The notes beneath the pieces are model-generated. The model had not been told where the DNA came from. It ran no database searches and saw nothing but the letters and a program-made list of their open reading frames with translations. A stretch of DNA of 64,000 bases. Source: Flectobacillus longus (GTDB lineage Bacteria; Bacteroidota; Bacteroidia; Cytophagales; Spirosomataceae). Shown piece by piece: positions 53,587 to 63,101 of the stretch; position 1 is the stretch's first letter, and each line of letters starts with the position of its first letter. Where the stretch lies: contig NZ_JASHIC010000034.1 of NCBI RefSeq assembly GCF_030056705.1, forward strand, positions 1-64,000, written 5' to 3'. A program made the translations under genes and the position numbers.

Positions 53587-54708
53587 ATGAATCTATTCAA
53601 TGTTTATCCCCTATATGATATTGAGCCTGTAAAAGCAAAAGGCAGTTATTTATGGGATAAAAATGGTCAAGAATATCTTGATTTGTACGGAGGTCATGCC
53701 GTGATTTCTATTGGTCACTCGCATCCGTACTATGTTGAGAAGCTTACAACTCAATTGAATAATATTGGTTTTTACTCTAATTCAGTAAAAATTCCTATTC
53801 AAGAAGAATTAGCAACTAAATTAGGTGAACTATCAGGTTACGAAGATTATGCCTTATTCTTGTGTAACTCAGGTGCTGAAGCTAACGAGAATGCTTTAAA
53901 AACGGCATCATTTTTCAATGGTCGTAAAAAAGTAGTAGCATTTACCAAGGCTTTTCACGGACGTACTGCTGGTGCTGTGGCAGTAACCGACAACAAGGCA
54001 ATCGTGGCACCAGTAAACTATTCTGAACATGTAACTTTCTTGCCATTTAACGACATTGAAGCTTTAGAGCAAGGTGTAACAGATGAAACTTGTGCCGTTA
54101 TCGTAGAAGGTATTCAAGGAGTTGGTGGTATTCAGGTAGCATCAGAAGCATTCTTGAAAGCAGCACGAGCAATTTGCGATAAAACTGGTGCAGCATTGAT
54201 TCTTGATTCTGTTCAATGTGGCTATGGTCGTTCGGGCAAATTTTTCTCACATCAATATGCCGATATTCACCCAGACCTTATTACTACAGCCAAAGGAATG
54301 GGTAACGGATTTCCGATTGGTGGGGTATTAATTTCACCAAAGTTTCAAGCAAAATTCGGGATGTTAGGCACAACATTTGGTGGCAACCATTTGGCATGTG
54401 CAGCAGCAGTTGCAGTTTTGGACGTGATGAAGCAAGAAAACTTGATTGAGAATGCGTCAAAAATGGGAGATTATTTAATGAGTAATTTACAACAAATTCA
54501 AGGTATCAAAGAGCTTAGAGGCAGAGGGTTAATGATTGGTATTGAATTTGAGCAACCTGTAGATGAAATCAGAGATACGCTTTTATTCAAACATCATATT
54601 TTCTGTGGGTATGCAGGAAAACACACCTTGCGTTTATTACCAAGCTTAGCTTTGGGACAAACCGAGTGTGATAGATTTTTAGAATCGCTTCAAAGCGTTT
54701 TAAAATAA
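53587..54708 (+). CDS. argD: Acetylornithine/succinylornithine aminotransferase, ArgD type
   Basis: 373 residues from the ATG at 53587; the frame opens at a TTG at 53551, which is less likely. Class III PLP enzyme: LYGGHAVISIGHSHP, FLCNSGAEANENALK, FHGRTAGAV, DSVQCGYGRSGKF and the Schiff-base Lys236 in TTAKGMGNGFPIGG. It makes N-acyl-ornithine from the semialdehyde produced by ArgC. Proximity to argG and argC supports the arginine role over other class III transaminases. The acyl group (acetyl or succinyl) is unknown. Confidence 0.9.
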   Translation: MNLFNVYPLYDIEPVKAKGSYLWDKNGQEYLDLYGGHAVISIGHSHPYYVEKLTTQLNNIGFYSNSVKIPIQEELATKLGELSGYEDYALFLCNSGAEANENALKTASFFNGRKKVVAFTKAFHGRTAGAVAVTDNKAIVAPVNYSEHVTFLPFNDIEALEQGVTDETCAVIVEGIQGVGGIQVASEAFLKAARAICDKTGAALILDSVQCGYGRSGKFFSHQYADIHPDLITTAKGMGNGFPIGGVLISPKFQAKFGMLGTTFGGNHLACAAAVAVLDVMKQENLIENASKMGDYLMSNLQQIQGIKELRGRGLMIGIEFEQPVDEIRDTLLFKHHIFCGYAGKHTLRLLPSLALGQTECDRFLESLQSVLK

Positions 54709-54740
54709 ATATGTGTATTATGGAAGTGAGTAGTATCCAA

Positions 54741-54995
54741 CTACTTGCTTCCTACTTGAACAGGTTTTTCTTCAGAAATAATTTTATCAAAAATATTCTT
54801 CCACATTTTCTCCTCTTTTTGTGATTCACTCACAATCTCACGCTTTGAGTCTTCTTCCCAAACACGCTTAAGTCGTTGATACGTCAGATTATTAATAATA
54901 TTTTCATTCCGCCAGAGTTCTATTTCTTGTTCCTCATCTTTGGAGGCTCGACCTTCAAAGTGTTTGACTAAAAGTATATACTTTACTCTTAACAT
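54741..54995 (-). CDS. Small protein resembling the N-terminus of FecR anti-sigma factors
   Basis: 84 residues from the ATG at 54995; the frame extends to a TTG at 55019. ILLVKHFEGRASKDEEQEIE followed by LWRNE and LTYQRLKRVWEED resembles the N-terminal cytoplasmic helical segment (DUF4880-like) of Bacteroidota FecR proteins. There is no membrane helix and no FecR domain after it; the frame stops at 84 residues, and no ECF sigma gene is nearby. It may be a truncated remnant or a free-standing anti-sigma-like peptide. Gene reality is likely but not certain. Confidence 0.55.
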   Translation of the reverse strand: MLRVKYILLVKHFEGRASKDEEQEIELWRNENIINNLTYQRLKRVWEEDSKREIVSESQKEEKMWKNIFDKIISEEKPVQVGSK

Positions 54996-55554
54996 GTGGT
55001 GCGGGATAGTCGAAGCCAAAAATTAGTTAGAGAGAAATTACCAATTTTTACAACTAGCTATCTTAAGAAGTTTAATAAATAAGTTCTATAAAATAATGAT
55101 ACCTGTGTGTAGATGGCGACTACACGATTCATTATAAAAGACTGAAAAACAGTTCAGAAGTAACATTATTAACTAAAATTAATTCATAATTATTTTATTA
55201 TTCTTTAGTTAATCTGACATAAATCAGTATAAATCTTGAAATGCTCCATATTTAGCAAATAAATCAAACAAAACTTTGACAATCAAACGATTAAGTTTTG
55301 TGTATTACATAAGTAAAGCTAGGTATTTTTCTTTTACTTCAGATAGGAAAATTGAATAAAAAAAAGAAAAACTCATCTATCTCTTTTAAGATGCCATACT
55401 GCTATTTTGATATTACAAAGTATTATGATTATTTTGCGGTTCTTTTGTGCAGAATATTGTATCTCGTAATTGGTGAAGAATAACTATCCCTTTTTACTAC
55501 CAACCTACGAGTCTCGTTTCACCCATTAAAGCATAACGTTTTAAAGTACTAAAT
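54996..55554. other. AT-rich spacer upstream of the PpiD-like gene
   Basis: 559 nt without a gene. An AT-rich inverted repeat, ATTAACTAAA (55168-55177) with TTTAGTTAAT (55204-55213), is the only structure noticed. No good TAnnTTTG promoter match was seen for either flanking gene. Confidence 0.5.
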
Positions 55555-57669
55555 ATGGCATTAATTACCAAAATCAGAGAAAAATCGGGAGTTGCAGCGG
55601 CAGCCATTGCTGTGAGTTTAATTCTATTCCTATTAGGGAGCGACATTTTCCAAGGCAAATCTCGCTTCTTCGGTGGGAGTAGTGACGAGGTGGGAGAAAT
55701 CGCTGGAGAATCTATCAAATTTCCAGATTTTCAGAAAAAAGTAGAAGAAGCCTCTCAAGCTTACTCCGCTCAAACAGGTCGTGGACCAAGTGAGCAAGAA
55801 TTAGCAATGATGCGTGAGCAAGTATGGAACCAATACCTTTTGGATTTCGCTTACGGCAAAGAATATGAAGCGCTAGGACTTTCTGTTTCTCCAGAGGAAT
55901 TAGTTGATATGGTTCAAGGTAACAATATCCACCCTTCTGTTAGACAGCAGTTTACAAACCCTCAAACTGGTCAGTTCGACAAAAATTACGTTATTCAGTT
56001 TCTGAAAAACTTAAAGTCTATGCCGGCTGCTCAGCAACAAGCATGGGCTAATTTTGAGAAGTCTTTGGGTCAAGATAGATTGAGATCAAAGTATGAAAGC
56101 TTATTGAGACTTTCGACTTATACAACAAATATTGAAGCTCAAAAAGACTATCAAGCTCAAACGGCTAAAGCTGATGTACAATATTTGTACGTTCCTTTTT
56201 ATTCTATTGCTGACTCTACTGTGAAAGTGACAGATAGCCAATTGGAAGAATACTTAGCAAAACACAAGGACTTGTTTAAAGGCGAAAACACACGTTCTAT
56301 ACAATATGTAACGTTCCCTGTGATTCCTTCAAAGCAAGATACAGCTTCTTTCTACAACGATATCAAGCGTTTGGCGAAGGATTTAGCAGTTGCTAAAAAT
56401 GACTCTGCATTTGCCATGATGAACTCAGATGTTAAGACTCCATATTTGGTTTCATTGGCAGAAGTTCCAGCAGCTGTAAAAACACAATTAGGTTCAATGA
56501 TTGCAGGTGGTATCTACGGTCCATTCAAAGAAAACAATGTTTACTCTATCTACAAATATGGTGGTATCCAGAAAGATTCTTTGTTTACAGTACGTGCTAG
56601 TCATATCTTGATTCGTCCAGAAAACACAAGCGATTCGTCAAAAGCAGCAGCTCGTAAACGTGCAGAAGGTATTATGGCGCAAATCAAAGGTGGTGCAAAC
56701 TTTGAAGCACTTGCTCGTTTGAATGGTATGGATGGTACTGCTCAGCAAGGTGGTGACTTAGGTTTCTTCAAAAACAACGGTTCAATGGTAAAACCATTCG
56801 AAAAAGCTGTATTTGGATTTAGCGGAGCAGGTTTGATTCCTGGTTTGATTGAAACAGATTTCGGTTACCATATTGTAAAAGTAACTGAGCCAAAATCTAA
56901 TACTCGTTATAAATTAGCGGCTATTAATCGTACTATCGCTCCTAGTCAAGCTACAATGGACGAAGTGTTGCGCAAAGCAGATAACTTTGCTGCTGCCAAT
57001 ACTAACTCTGAAGCATTTGATGCTGCTGTTAAAAAAGATAAAAGTATCTTGATGCTTCGTGCTGAAAGAATGTTGGAAGGTTCTAGCAATGTAAATAACT
57101 TAACTAATGCTCGTGACATTGTACGTTGGGCATTCAATGATGATACTAAAGTTGGAACAGTTTCGGATGTATTCCAAAATGACAACCAATATATCGTTGC
57201 TATTTTGACAAATAAAACGTCAAAAGACGAAGTGAAAGTTGCAGACTATCGTGACGAATTAACAGCACGTGTTAGAGCTGAATTGAAAGCTGAACAAATT
57301 ATCAACAAATTAGGTGGTATTTCAGGAAGCTTGGAGCAAGTAGCACAAAAATATGGTGCAGGTGCTTTAGTTGAAACTGCTACTGATATTACTTTGGCAC
57401 AAGGCGTATTGTCAAGCGCTGGTGCAGATCCAACTGCATTGGGTAAAGCATTCGGTTTGAAAGTTGGTCAAAAATCAAAGCCATTTAAAGGTGAACAAGG
57501 TGTATTTATCGTTCAATCGGTTAAATCAACTCCTGCACCAGCAATCGCTGACTTGACTATGTATAAAAACTCTGCTCGTATGATGGCTGCTCAAAGAGCA
57601 TCGTTCTATATCAACGAAGCAATTAAGGAACATGCGAAAGTTGTAGACAACAGAGCTAGATTCTATTAG
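55555..57669 (+). CDS. PpiD/SurA-like periplasmic peptidyl-prolyl isomerase
   Basis: 704 residues. One N-terminal membrane helix (about 13-31: VAAAAIAVSLILFLLGSDIF), then a SurA_N-like helical chaperone region (about 45-160). A parvulin (rotamase) domain lies at about 343-445 (VRASHILIRPENTSD, GGDLGFFKNNGSMVKPFE, ETDFGYHIVKV). The C-terminal region (about 450-700) is a second helical chaperone part. PpiD-type foldases sit in the inner membrane and help proteins leaving SecYEG. Terminated before gldG. Confidence 0.9.
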   Translation: MALITKIREKSGVAAAAIAVSLILFLLGSDIFQGKSRFFGGSSDEVGEIAGESIKFPDFQKKVEEASQAYSAQTGRGPSEQELAMMREQVWNQYLLDFAYGKEYEALGLSVSPEELVDMVQGNNIHPSVRQQFTNPQTGQFDKNYVIQFLKNLKSMPAAQQQAWANFEKSLGQDRLRSKYESLLRLSTYTTNIEAQKDYQAQTAKADVQYLYVPFYSIADSTVKVTDSQLEEYLAKHKDLFKGENTRSIQYVTFPVIPSKQDTASFYNDIKRLAKDLAVAKNDSAFAMMNSDVKTPYLVSLAEVPAAVKTQLGSMIAGGIYGPFKENNVYSIYKYGGIQKDSLFTVRASHILIRPENTSDSSKAAARKRAEGIMAQIKGGANFEALARLNGMDGTAQQGGDLGFFKNNGSMVKPFEKAVFGFSGAGLIPGLIETDFGYHIVKVTEPKSNTRYKLAAINRTIAPSQATMDEVLRKADNFAAANTNSEAFDAAVKKDKSILMLRAERMLEGSSNVNNLTNARDIVRWAFNDDTKVGTVSDVFQNDNQYIVAILTNKTSKDEVKVADYRDELTARVRAELKAEQIINKLGGISGSLEQVAQKYGAGALVETATDITLAQGVLSSAGADPTALGKAFGLKVGQKSKPFKGEQGVFIVQSVKSTPAPAIADLTMYKNSARMMAAQRASFYINEAIKEHAKVVDNRARFY

Positions 57670-57693
57670 GATTTTTTCTTTTGAAAATATACT

Positions 57694-57728
57694 GAAAAGC
57701 ACCTCAAACGAGGTGCTTTTCTTGTTTT
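57694..57728 (+). terminator. Intrinsic terminator after the PpiD-like gene
   Basis: Perfect 12-bp stem, GAAAAGCACCTC (57694-57705) with GAGGTGCTTTTC (57710-57721), and loop AAAC, followed by TTGTTTT. Confidence 0.9.
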
Positions 57729-57733
57729 ATTAG

Positions 57734-57741
57734 TAGCTTTG
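57734..57741 (+). promoter_or_regulatory. Candidate -7 box for gldG
   Basis: TAGCTTTG fits TAnnTTTG directly after the terminator and 33 nt before the gldG ATG. It overlaps the alternative TTG start at 57739, which argues for the downstream ATG. No good -33 partner was seen; the region is occupied by the terminator hairpin. Confidence 0.45.
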
Positions 57742-57774
57742 CAAGAAAATCGCCTTGGCATCGTTAAGGAAAAT

Positions 57775-59436
57775 ATGAAAAATAAAATTATTAAATTTGC
57801 ACTCGCATTAGGCTTTATTATTGGCCTCAACATACTAGCTAACTATTATTTCTTTCGTATCGACCTCACCGAAGAGGGACGATATACGATTGCTCCTGCT
57901 ACTAAGAATTTATTAGAAAATCTTGAAGGAGATATCAATATCAAAGTGTACCTCACAGGCAACGATATTCCTGCGGGATTTAAACGTTTGGAAAGTGCTG
58001 TAAAAGAAACCCTTGATGAATTCAAAATTTATGGAGGTGCACATATATCCTACCGTTTTGTTGACTTAAATGCTGAAATAAAGGATACTAAATTGCGCAA
58101 CCAAAAAATTATGGAACTTGTTCAAAAAGGTATTCCTCCAACCAATGTTGTCAACTCTGAAGATGGTAAACGCACTCAAACACTACTTTTACCTGGAGCT
58201 ATTATTACCTATCAGAATAGAGAAATTACCACACTTTTATTGAAAGGTAATAAAATGTCTTCTCCTCAGGAGATTCTTAATCAGTCTTACGAGGGTGTTG
58301 AATATCAACTGGCTTCTGCTATCAAGGCTTTGACTTTACAGGAAAAGAAAAAAATTGGATTCTTTACCAACTATACTTCTTTGCCTGAAGTCAATCAATT
58401 GAGTATGATTGGAGCTTTGAGGAAGTTTTATGACCTCTATCCTGTCGACCTACGCAATTCTCCAACTTTGGACGGACTTGATGCGATATGTGTCTTGAAA
58501 CCAGACCAAGCTTTTAACGAAGAAGATAAATACAAGATTGACCAATTTATCATGAATGGAGGAAAAGCTGTTTTCTTTGTAGATGCAGTAAAAGTAGATT
58601 CAGCAGCTCGTGAAGCTAATTTGTCAACTATTAATAATCTTAATCTCGACGATTTACTTTTCAAATATGGGGTTCGCCTCAATCACAATCTTATCAAAGA
58701 CGCTCAGATGTGTGCAGCTATCCCGATGGATATTGGCAATTTTGGAGATAAATCAAATATTCAATTGGTTCCTTGGCAATATTTCCCATTAATTAACACT
58801 TTTGGAAAATCGCCTATTGTTAAAAACCTTGATGCAGTTTATACCAAGTATGTTGGTAGTCTAGATACTGTCCGTGCAGATGGTATCAACAAGACGCCTT
58901 TACTAATGACCTCGCAGTACACGCAGTTATTGAGTGCCCCAGCAGTTTTGACTTATAATTTTGCAAGTAAAGATTTAGATGCGACTCAATACAAAGGGGG
59001 CGTTCAGACTGTTGGAATGTTGTTGGAAGGAAAATTTGAGTCATTGTACAAAAATCGTATTTTACCAAGTGACCCACGTGCTAGCACATTCAAAGCCAAT
59101 AGTGCTGCTACCAAAATTGTCGTATGTTCTGACGGAGATATTCCCATAAATGATTTTGACCAAAAGAATAATGCCCCACTACCTTTAGGCTTTGATCGTT
59201 TTTCTGGAAATACCTTTGCCAATAGAGACTTTGTATTAAACACCTTCGACTATTTATTGGACGATAATGGCGTTATCTCGGCTCGTAACAAAGTAATTAC
59301 ACTTCGTCCACTCGACAAGTCAGCTCTTCAAAATGAACGCCAGTATTGGCAAGTCGTTAACTTGGTTGTTCCAATGATAATCTTGGTTTTGATAGGGCTT
59401 CTACGCAACTACACACGTAAGAGAAAATTTGCCTAA
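57775..59436 (+). CDS. gldG: Gliding-motility ABC transporter protein GldG
   Basis: 553 residues from the ATG at 57775. An N-terminal membrane helix (IIKFALALGFIIGLNILANY) followed by RIDLTEEGRYTIAPATKNLLENL (given in part) is the GldG/ABC_transp_aux signature. A large extracytoplasmic domain comes next, and a second membrane helix at the C-terminus (VVNLVVPMIILVLIGLL). GldG works with the ABC subunits GldA and GldF in gliding Bacteroidota. No gldF lies upstream; the neighbour there is the PpiD-like gene behind a terminator. dnaN follows 125 nt later. Confidence 0.9.
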   Translation: MKNKIIKFALALGFIIGLNILANYYFFRIDLTEEGRYTIAPATKNLLENLEGDINIKVYLTGNDIPAGFKRLESAVKETLDEFKIYGGAHISYRFVDLNAEIKDTKLRNQKIMELVQKGIPPTNVVNSEDGKRTQTLLLPGAIITYQNREITTLLLKGNKMSSPQEILNQSYEGVEYQLASAIKALTLQEKKKIGFFTNYTSLPEVNQLSMIGALRKFYDLYPVDLRNSPTLDGLDAICVLKPDQAFNEEDKYKIDQFIMNGGKAVFFVDAVKVDSAAREANLSTINNLNLDDLLFKYGVRLNHNLIKDAQMCAAIPMDIGNFGDKSNIQLVPWQYFPLINTFGKSPIVKNLDAVYTKYVGSLDTVRADGINKTPLLMTSQYTQLLSAPAVLTYNFASKDLDATQYKGGVQTVGMLLEGKFESLYKNRILPSDPRASTFKANSAATKIVVCSDGDIPINDFDQKNNAPLPLGFDRFSGNTFANRDFVLNTFDYLLDDNGVISARNKVITLRPLDKSALQNERQYWQVVNLVVPMIILVLIGLLRNYTRKRKFA

Positions 59437-59462
59437 TCCAAGTTTATTTCAAGGCTTATTCG

Positions 59463-59470
59463 TACTTTTG
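59463..59470 (+). promoter_or_regulatory. Candidate -7 box for dnaN
   Basis: TACTTTTG fits TAnnTTTG in the gldG-dnaN gap, 92 nt before the dnaN ATG. A TTTG at 59428 is too far away for a normal -33. Confidence 0.4.
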
Positions 59471-59561
59471 TAGCATAACTAAACATGTCTTTTAATAATG
59501 TAAATACGCATTCTTTTGAATGTTTTTTACTTAAAGGCTCCAAATAAATCAATCAGCACTA

Positions 59562-60686
59562 ATGAAATTCGTCGTATCTTCATCAGTTCTATTAAAGCAA
59601 CTCTCTACGGTAAATGGTGTTATCACAAACAACCCAATTGTACCAATTTTAGAGAACTTTTTATTCCAACTCGAACACAGTCAGCTTACTGTAACAGCTT
59701 CAGATTTGCAAACAGTGATGATTACTACTCTTGAAGTAGAATCTCAAGATACTGGTGCAATCGCTGTTCCTGCACGCTTGTTACTCGATACCTTGAGAGG
59801 CTTACCAGACCAGCCAATAACTTTCAAAGTAGATACTGAGACTTTTGGAACTGAAATTATTACCGAAAACGGTCGTTATAAACTTTCTGGCGAAAACCCT
59901 ATTGACTTCCCTAAGGTTCCACAAGTAAGCAAAAGCTTATCTGTAGAAATTGGGGCCGATATATTGGGTTCTGCTATTGCAAACACCATTTTTGCCGTTT
60001 CTAGCGATGATTTGCGTCCAGCTATGACAGGGGTATATGTTCAATTAAATTCGCAATACACCAATTTTGTAGCAACAGATGGTCACCGTTTGATTCGTTA
60101 CCGTCGTAGCGATATTCAGTCAGAGCAAGAGTCAAGCATGATTATTCCTCGCAAGGCTTTGAACTTATTGAAATCATCATTGCCTTCTGATGACACCGTG
60201 GTAACAGCTGATTTTAGTTCATCGAACGCATTTTTCAGCTTCAACAATATCAAAATGATTTGTCGTTTAATCGACGAGCGTTTCCCTGACTACGAAAATG
60301 CAATTCCTCAAAACAATCCAAATGTATTGACAATCAATCGTCAGGAATTGTTGGGTTCATTGAAACGTATTTCTATTTACTCAAATAAAACTACGCATCA
60401 AATTCGTTTGAAATTAGGTCACAATGACTTAGTTATTTCGGCTGAAGATTTGGATTACTCAAATGAAGCAAATGAAAAGTTGATGTGTGATTATGAAGGA
60501 GAACCAATGGAAATTGGTTTCAATGCGAAATTCTTAATCGAAATGTTGAACAACTTGAGTTCAAACATGATTTCTATTGAAATGTCAGCTCCTAATCGTG
60601 CAGGTCTTATTATTCCTGCCGAAACAAAGGAAAATGAAAATATCTTGATGTTAGTTATGCCAGTAATGTTGAATAGCTACGCATAG
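59562..60686 (+). CDS. dnaN: DNA polymerase III beta subunit (sliding clamp)
   Basis: 374 residues, normal length, three clamp domains. Recognisable stretches are MKFVVSSSVLLKQLSTVNGV, LPDQPITFKV, the ATDGHRLIRYRR motif of the second domain, and the C-terminal VMPVMLNSYA. It is the processivity clamp of the replicase. No dnaA or recF is adjacent, so this is not the classical origin cluster. Confidence 0.97.
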   Translation: MKFVVSSSVLLKQLSTVNGVITNNPIVPILENFLFQLEHSQLTVTASDLQTVMITTLEVESQDTGAIAVPARLLLDTLRGLPDQPITFKVDTETFGTEIITENGRYKLSGENPIDFPKVPQVSKSLSVEIGADILGSAIANTIFAVSSDDLRPAMTGVYVQLNSQYTNFVATDGHRLIRYRRSDIQSEQESSMIIPRKALNLLKSSLPSDDTVVTADFSSSNAFFSFNNIKMICRLIDERFPDYENAIPQNNPNVLTINRQELLGSLKRISIYSNKTTHQIRLKLGHNDLVISAEDLDYSNEANEKLMCDYEGEPMEIGFNAKFLIEMLNNLSSNMISIEMSAPNRAGLIIPAETKENENILMLVMPVMLNSYA

Positions 60687-60772
60687 TTATTTCGTGAATT
60701 GTGATTAATCGAAACAGTGATTGTTTTACCTGTAGAGATACAACACTTTGCATCTAACGGAAATATAGTATT

Positions 60773-60812
60773 AAAAAAGGCGTTCGAAATAAGTTTTTCG
60801 AACGCCTTTTTT
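60773..60812. terminator. Bidirectional terminator, dnaN / IorB
   Basis: Perfect 16-bp stem, AAAAAAGGCGTTCGAA (60773-60788) with TTCGAACGCCTTTTTT (60797-60812). It has A- and T-runs at its ends and lies between convergent genes. Confidence 0.9.
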
Positions 60813-60936
60813 GATAAAAATTCAAAGTTTCATCTTTATAATAAAATGTTGATTAACTAGTGGTTACAACGCTACTAGCACGTATATTTTAAAACGACCA
60901 CTCATTCTCTCAATCATCATTCACTCAAGATTATAC

Positions 60937-63096
60937 CTAGTTAAACTGATATTGCTTAAATGGAATCTTGGTCATACGGGTACCTGTCAAACTAGCAACG
61001 GCATTGGCTATTGCTGGTGCTATTGGTCCCATTGGAGGCTCTCCTACCCCACGAGGTTTATCTCCTGATGATAGTATTGAAACTTCAATATCAGGAATAT
61101 CTCGTATTTGAGCCATTTGATATTGTAAGTATTGGTTTGGCGTTACTTTCCCATCTTTAATAGTTAGTTCTTCAAACATACTAGCACTCAATCCCATAGA
61201 AATTGCGCCTTCACACTGAGCTTTTACTCCATCTGGATTGATTACTAAACCTGGGTCTATGGCACAATATACTTTGAGGACTTTAATTGCCCCATTCTCA
61301 ATTTTAACTTCAGCTACTTGCGCCACTGGCGTATTTACATCCGTTGCACAGGCGACACCCATTGAGTGACCTTCAGGAAGTGCTTTTTGACCAAAGCCAC
61401 TGATTCTTTGCACTTCTTTTAAAACACCAATAAGTCGTTGACCACGTTCATCTGGTTTAATATGTGTAATTCTGAAACTAATTGGATCCTGCTTTGCTTT
61501 TTTGGCTAATTCATCGATAAATGATTCGATAGCAAAAGAGTTTGCCATCAAACCCAAGCCACGCCACCAACTTGTAAAAAAGGGCAACTGGCAACGCCAA
61601 TATTTTACACTATTATTCTGAATATTTTCATAGTGAAACAAACCTCCTCGCCAAGCACCAAAGTCAGCACCCAAAACGGTAGGCGCAAAGCTTGGCACTA
61701 AACTCGAACCAAATGCCACATCTCCGCTTGCAATTTGGTGTTCAATGACTTCAATTTTACCATTATTCAGTTTAGCACTCAATTTATGATGGGTCGGTGG
61801 ACGTAAATACCCATTCTGAAACTCTTGTTCTCTTTCGAATAAGACATGCACAGGTAAACCCATCTCTTGTGACAAAACTACGGCTTCATAAGCATGTGGG
61901 GTATAAAGCCTGCGCCCAAAACCTCCTCCCATAAAAGTCGGCTGAATATCGATATCTTCGACCCGAATACCTGTAGCTTCTGAAATTTCGTTTCTAGTAT
62001 TTTTGACTGACTGTGTGCTCATTTTGACCACCACTTTACCGTCTTTATAATACGCTGCTACACCGTTAGGCTCCATCTGAGCATGTGCTCCCAAAGGCGT
62101 ATGAAACTCAATTTTTATGCTATCCTCACCTTCTTCAAGACCAGTCACATCGCCATTTTCCTGTACAACAGTAAGGTCACCTTTACCAATTTGAACAATA
62201 TCACTAACCTCTTTTTGTTGAAGTAAAGGCGTAGGACTAGTCCAAGCGATTTGGAGTTTCTCTTTTGCCATCAATGCCTCATATCTACTTTTTGCCACTA
62301 TAGCCACAAAGTCAGGTTGCTCGACCACTCTGATTACCCCTAGAAATTTTGAAGCTTCTTGAGCATTTACGATGCCCCTAACAGCGCCGAAATAGGGTGA
62401 GCGTACCACAGCTGCATATACCATATCAGGAAAAGTGGCATCTATCCCAAAAATAGGTTCAGCTTTTACCTTCGCTTCCAAATCTACTCTTGGTAATGGT
62501 TTGCCTATTACTTGATACTTTTCAGGCTTTTTCAGCGTTGGTTCTGTATCTGGCAACGACCATTCAGATGTTTGAGCAACAATTTGTGCGTAAGACAGGC
62601 TTTTTCCTTGACCGATTACATAACCATTCTGAGCACTAAGATTCGAGAGTGGTATTCCTAATAAGGCAACCGCACGTTCACGCAACATTTCACGCATCAA
62701 AGCAGCAAGCATCGACAATTGAGAAAATGTACTCGAAATAGAATCACTCCCCCCAGTAGTATTAGGGTCTATTGGTCCATGTGAGGTAGCACTGTGAACT
62801 ACCTTAATTTGATTTATAGAAACCTCTAATTCTTCTGCCACAATCTGAGCCAAAGCTGAAAACACCCCCTGCCCCATTTCGATTTTAGGAGAATGAAATA
62901 AAATGGTATTATCCTTTTGTACTTCAAACCAATATTGCGGCTCGGTATCTGTACTAAATTGTACTAAAGCACCCTTGTCTGCTTGTTCGACAATAAAACC
63001 TCTAATTACTTTTTTTCCTACCCAACCCAAACCTAAGGCTAGTCCTAGACCAGCTCCAGTTTTTATCAAAAAATTTCTTCTCGTTGCTTTCCACAT
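60937..63096 (-). CDS. Molybdenum hydroxylase large subunit, IorB type
   Basis: 719 residues. A twin-arginine signal at the N-terminus (TRRNFLIKTGAGLGLALGLG) shows export through Tat, the mark of isoquinoline 1-oxidoreductase-type (IorB) xanthine-dehydrogenase-family enzymes. Molybdopterin-binding motifs are PTFMGGGFGRRLY and GVGEPPMGPIAPA, the latter with the probable catalytic Glu. It oxidises an aldehyde or N-heterocycle by adding oxygen from water; the substrate is unknown. Five nucleotides separate it from the Fe-S subunit upstream. No cytochrome subunit is seen. Confidence 0.92.
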   Translation of the reverse strand: MWKATRRNFLIKTGAGLGLALGLGWVGKKVIRGFIVEQADKGALVQFSTDTEPQYWFEVQKDNTILFHSPKIEMGQGVFSALAQIVAEELEVSINQIKVVHSATSHGPIDPNTTGGSDSISSTFSQLSMLAALMREMLRERAVALLGIPLSNLSAQNGYVIGQGKSLSYAQIVAQTSEWSLPDTEPTLKKPEKYQVIGKPLPRVDLEAKVKAEPIFGIDATFPDMVYAAVVRSPYFGAVRGIVNAQEASKFLGVIRVVEQPDFVAIVAKSRYEALMAKEKLQIAWTSPTPLLQQKEVSDIVQIGKGDLTVVQENGDVTGLEEGEDSIKIEFHTPLGAHAQMEPNGVAAYYKDGKVVVKMSTQSVKNTRNEISEATGIRVEDIDIQPTFMGGGFGRRLYTPHAYEAVVLSQEMGLPVHVLFEREQEFQNGYLRPPTHHKLSAKLNNGKIEVIEHQIASGDVAFGSSLVPSFAPTVLGADFGAWRGGLFHYENIQNNSVKYWRCQLPFFTSWWRGLGLMANSFAIESFIDELAKKAKQDPISFRITHIKPDERGQRLIGVLKEVQRISGFGQKALPEGHSMGVACATDVNTPVAQVAEVKIENGAIKVLKVYCAIDPGLVINPDGVKAQCEGAISMGLSASMFEELTIKDGKVTPNQYLQYQMAQIRDIPDIEVSILSSGDKPRGVGEPPMGPIAPAIANAVASLTGTRMTKIPFKQYQFN

Positions 63097-63101
63097 GGTC
63101 T

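Noticed and set aside
59562-60686. Replication origin next to dnaN
   Set aside because: No dnaA gene, no DnaA-box cluster noticed and no recF; dnaN sits alone among unrelated genes.
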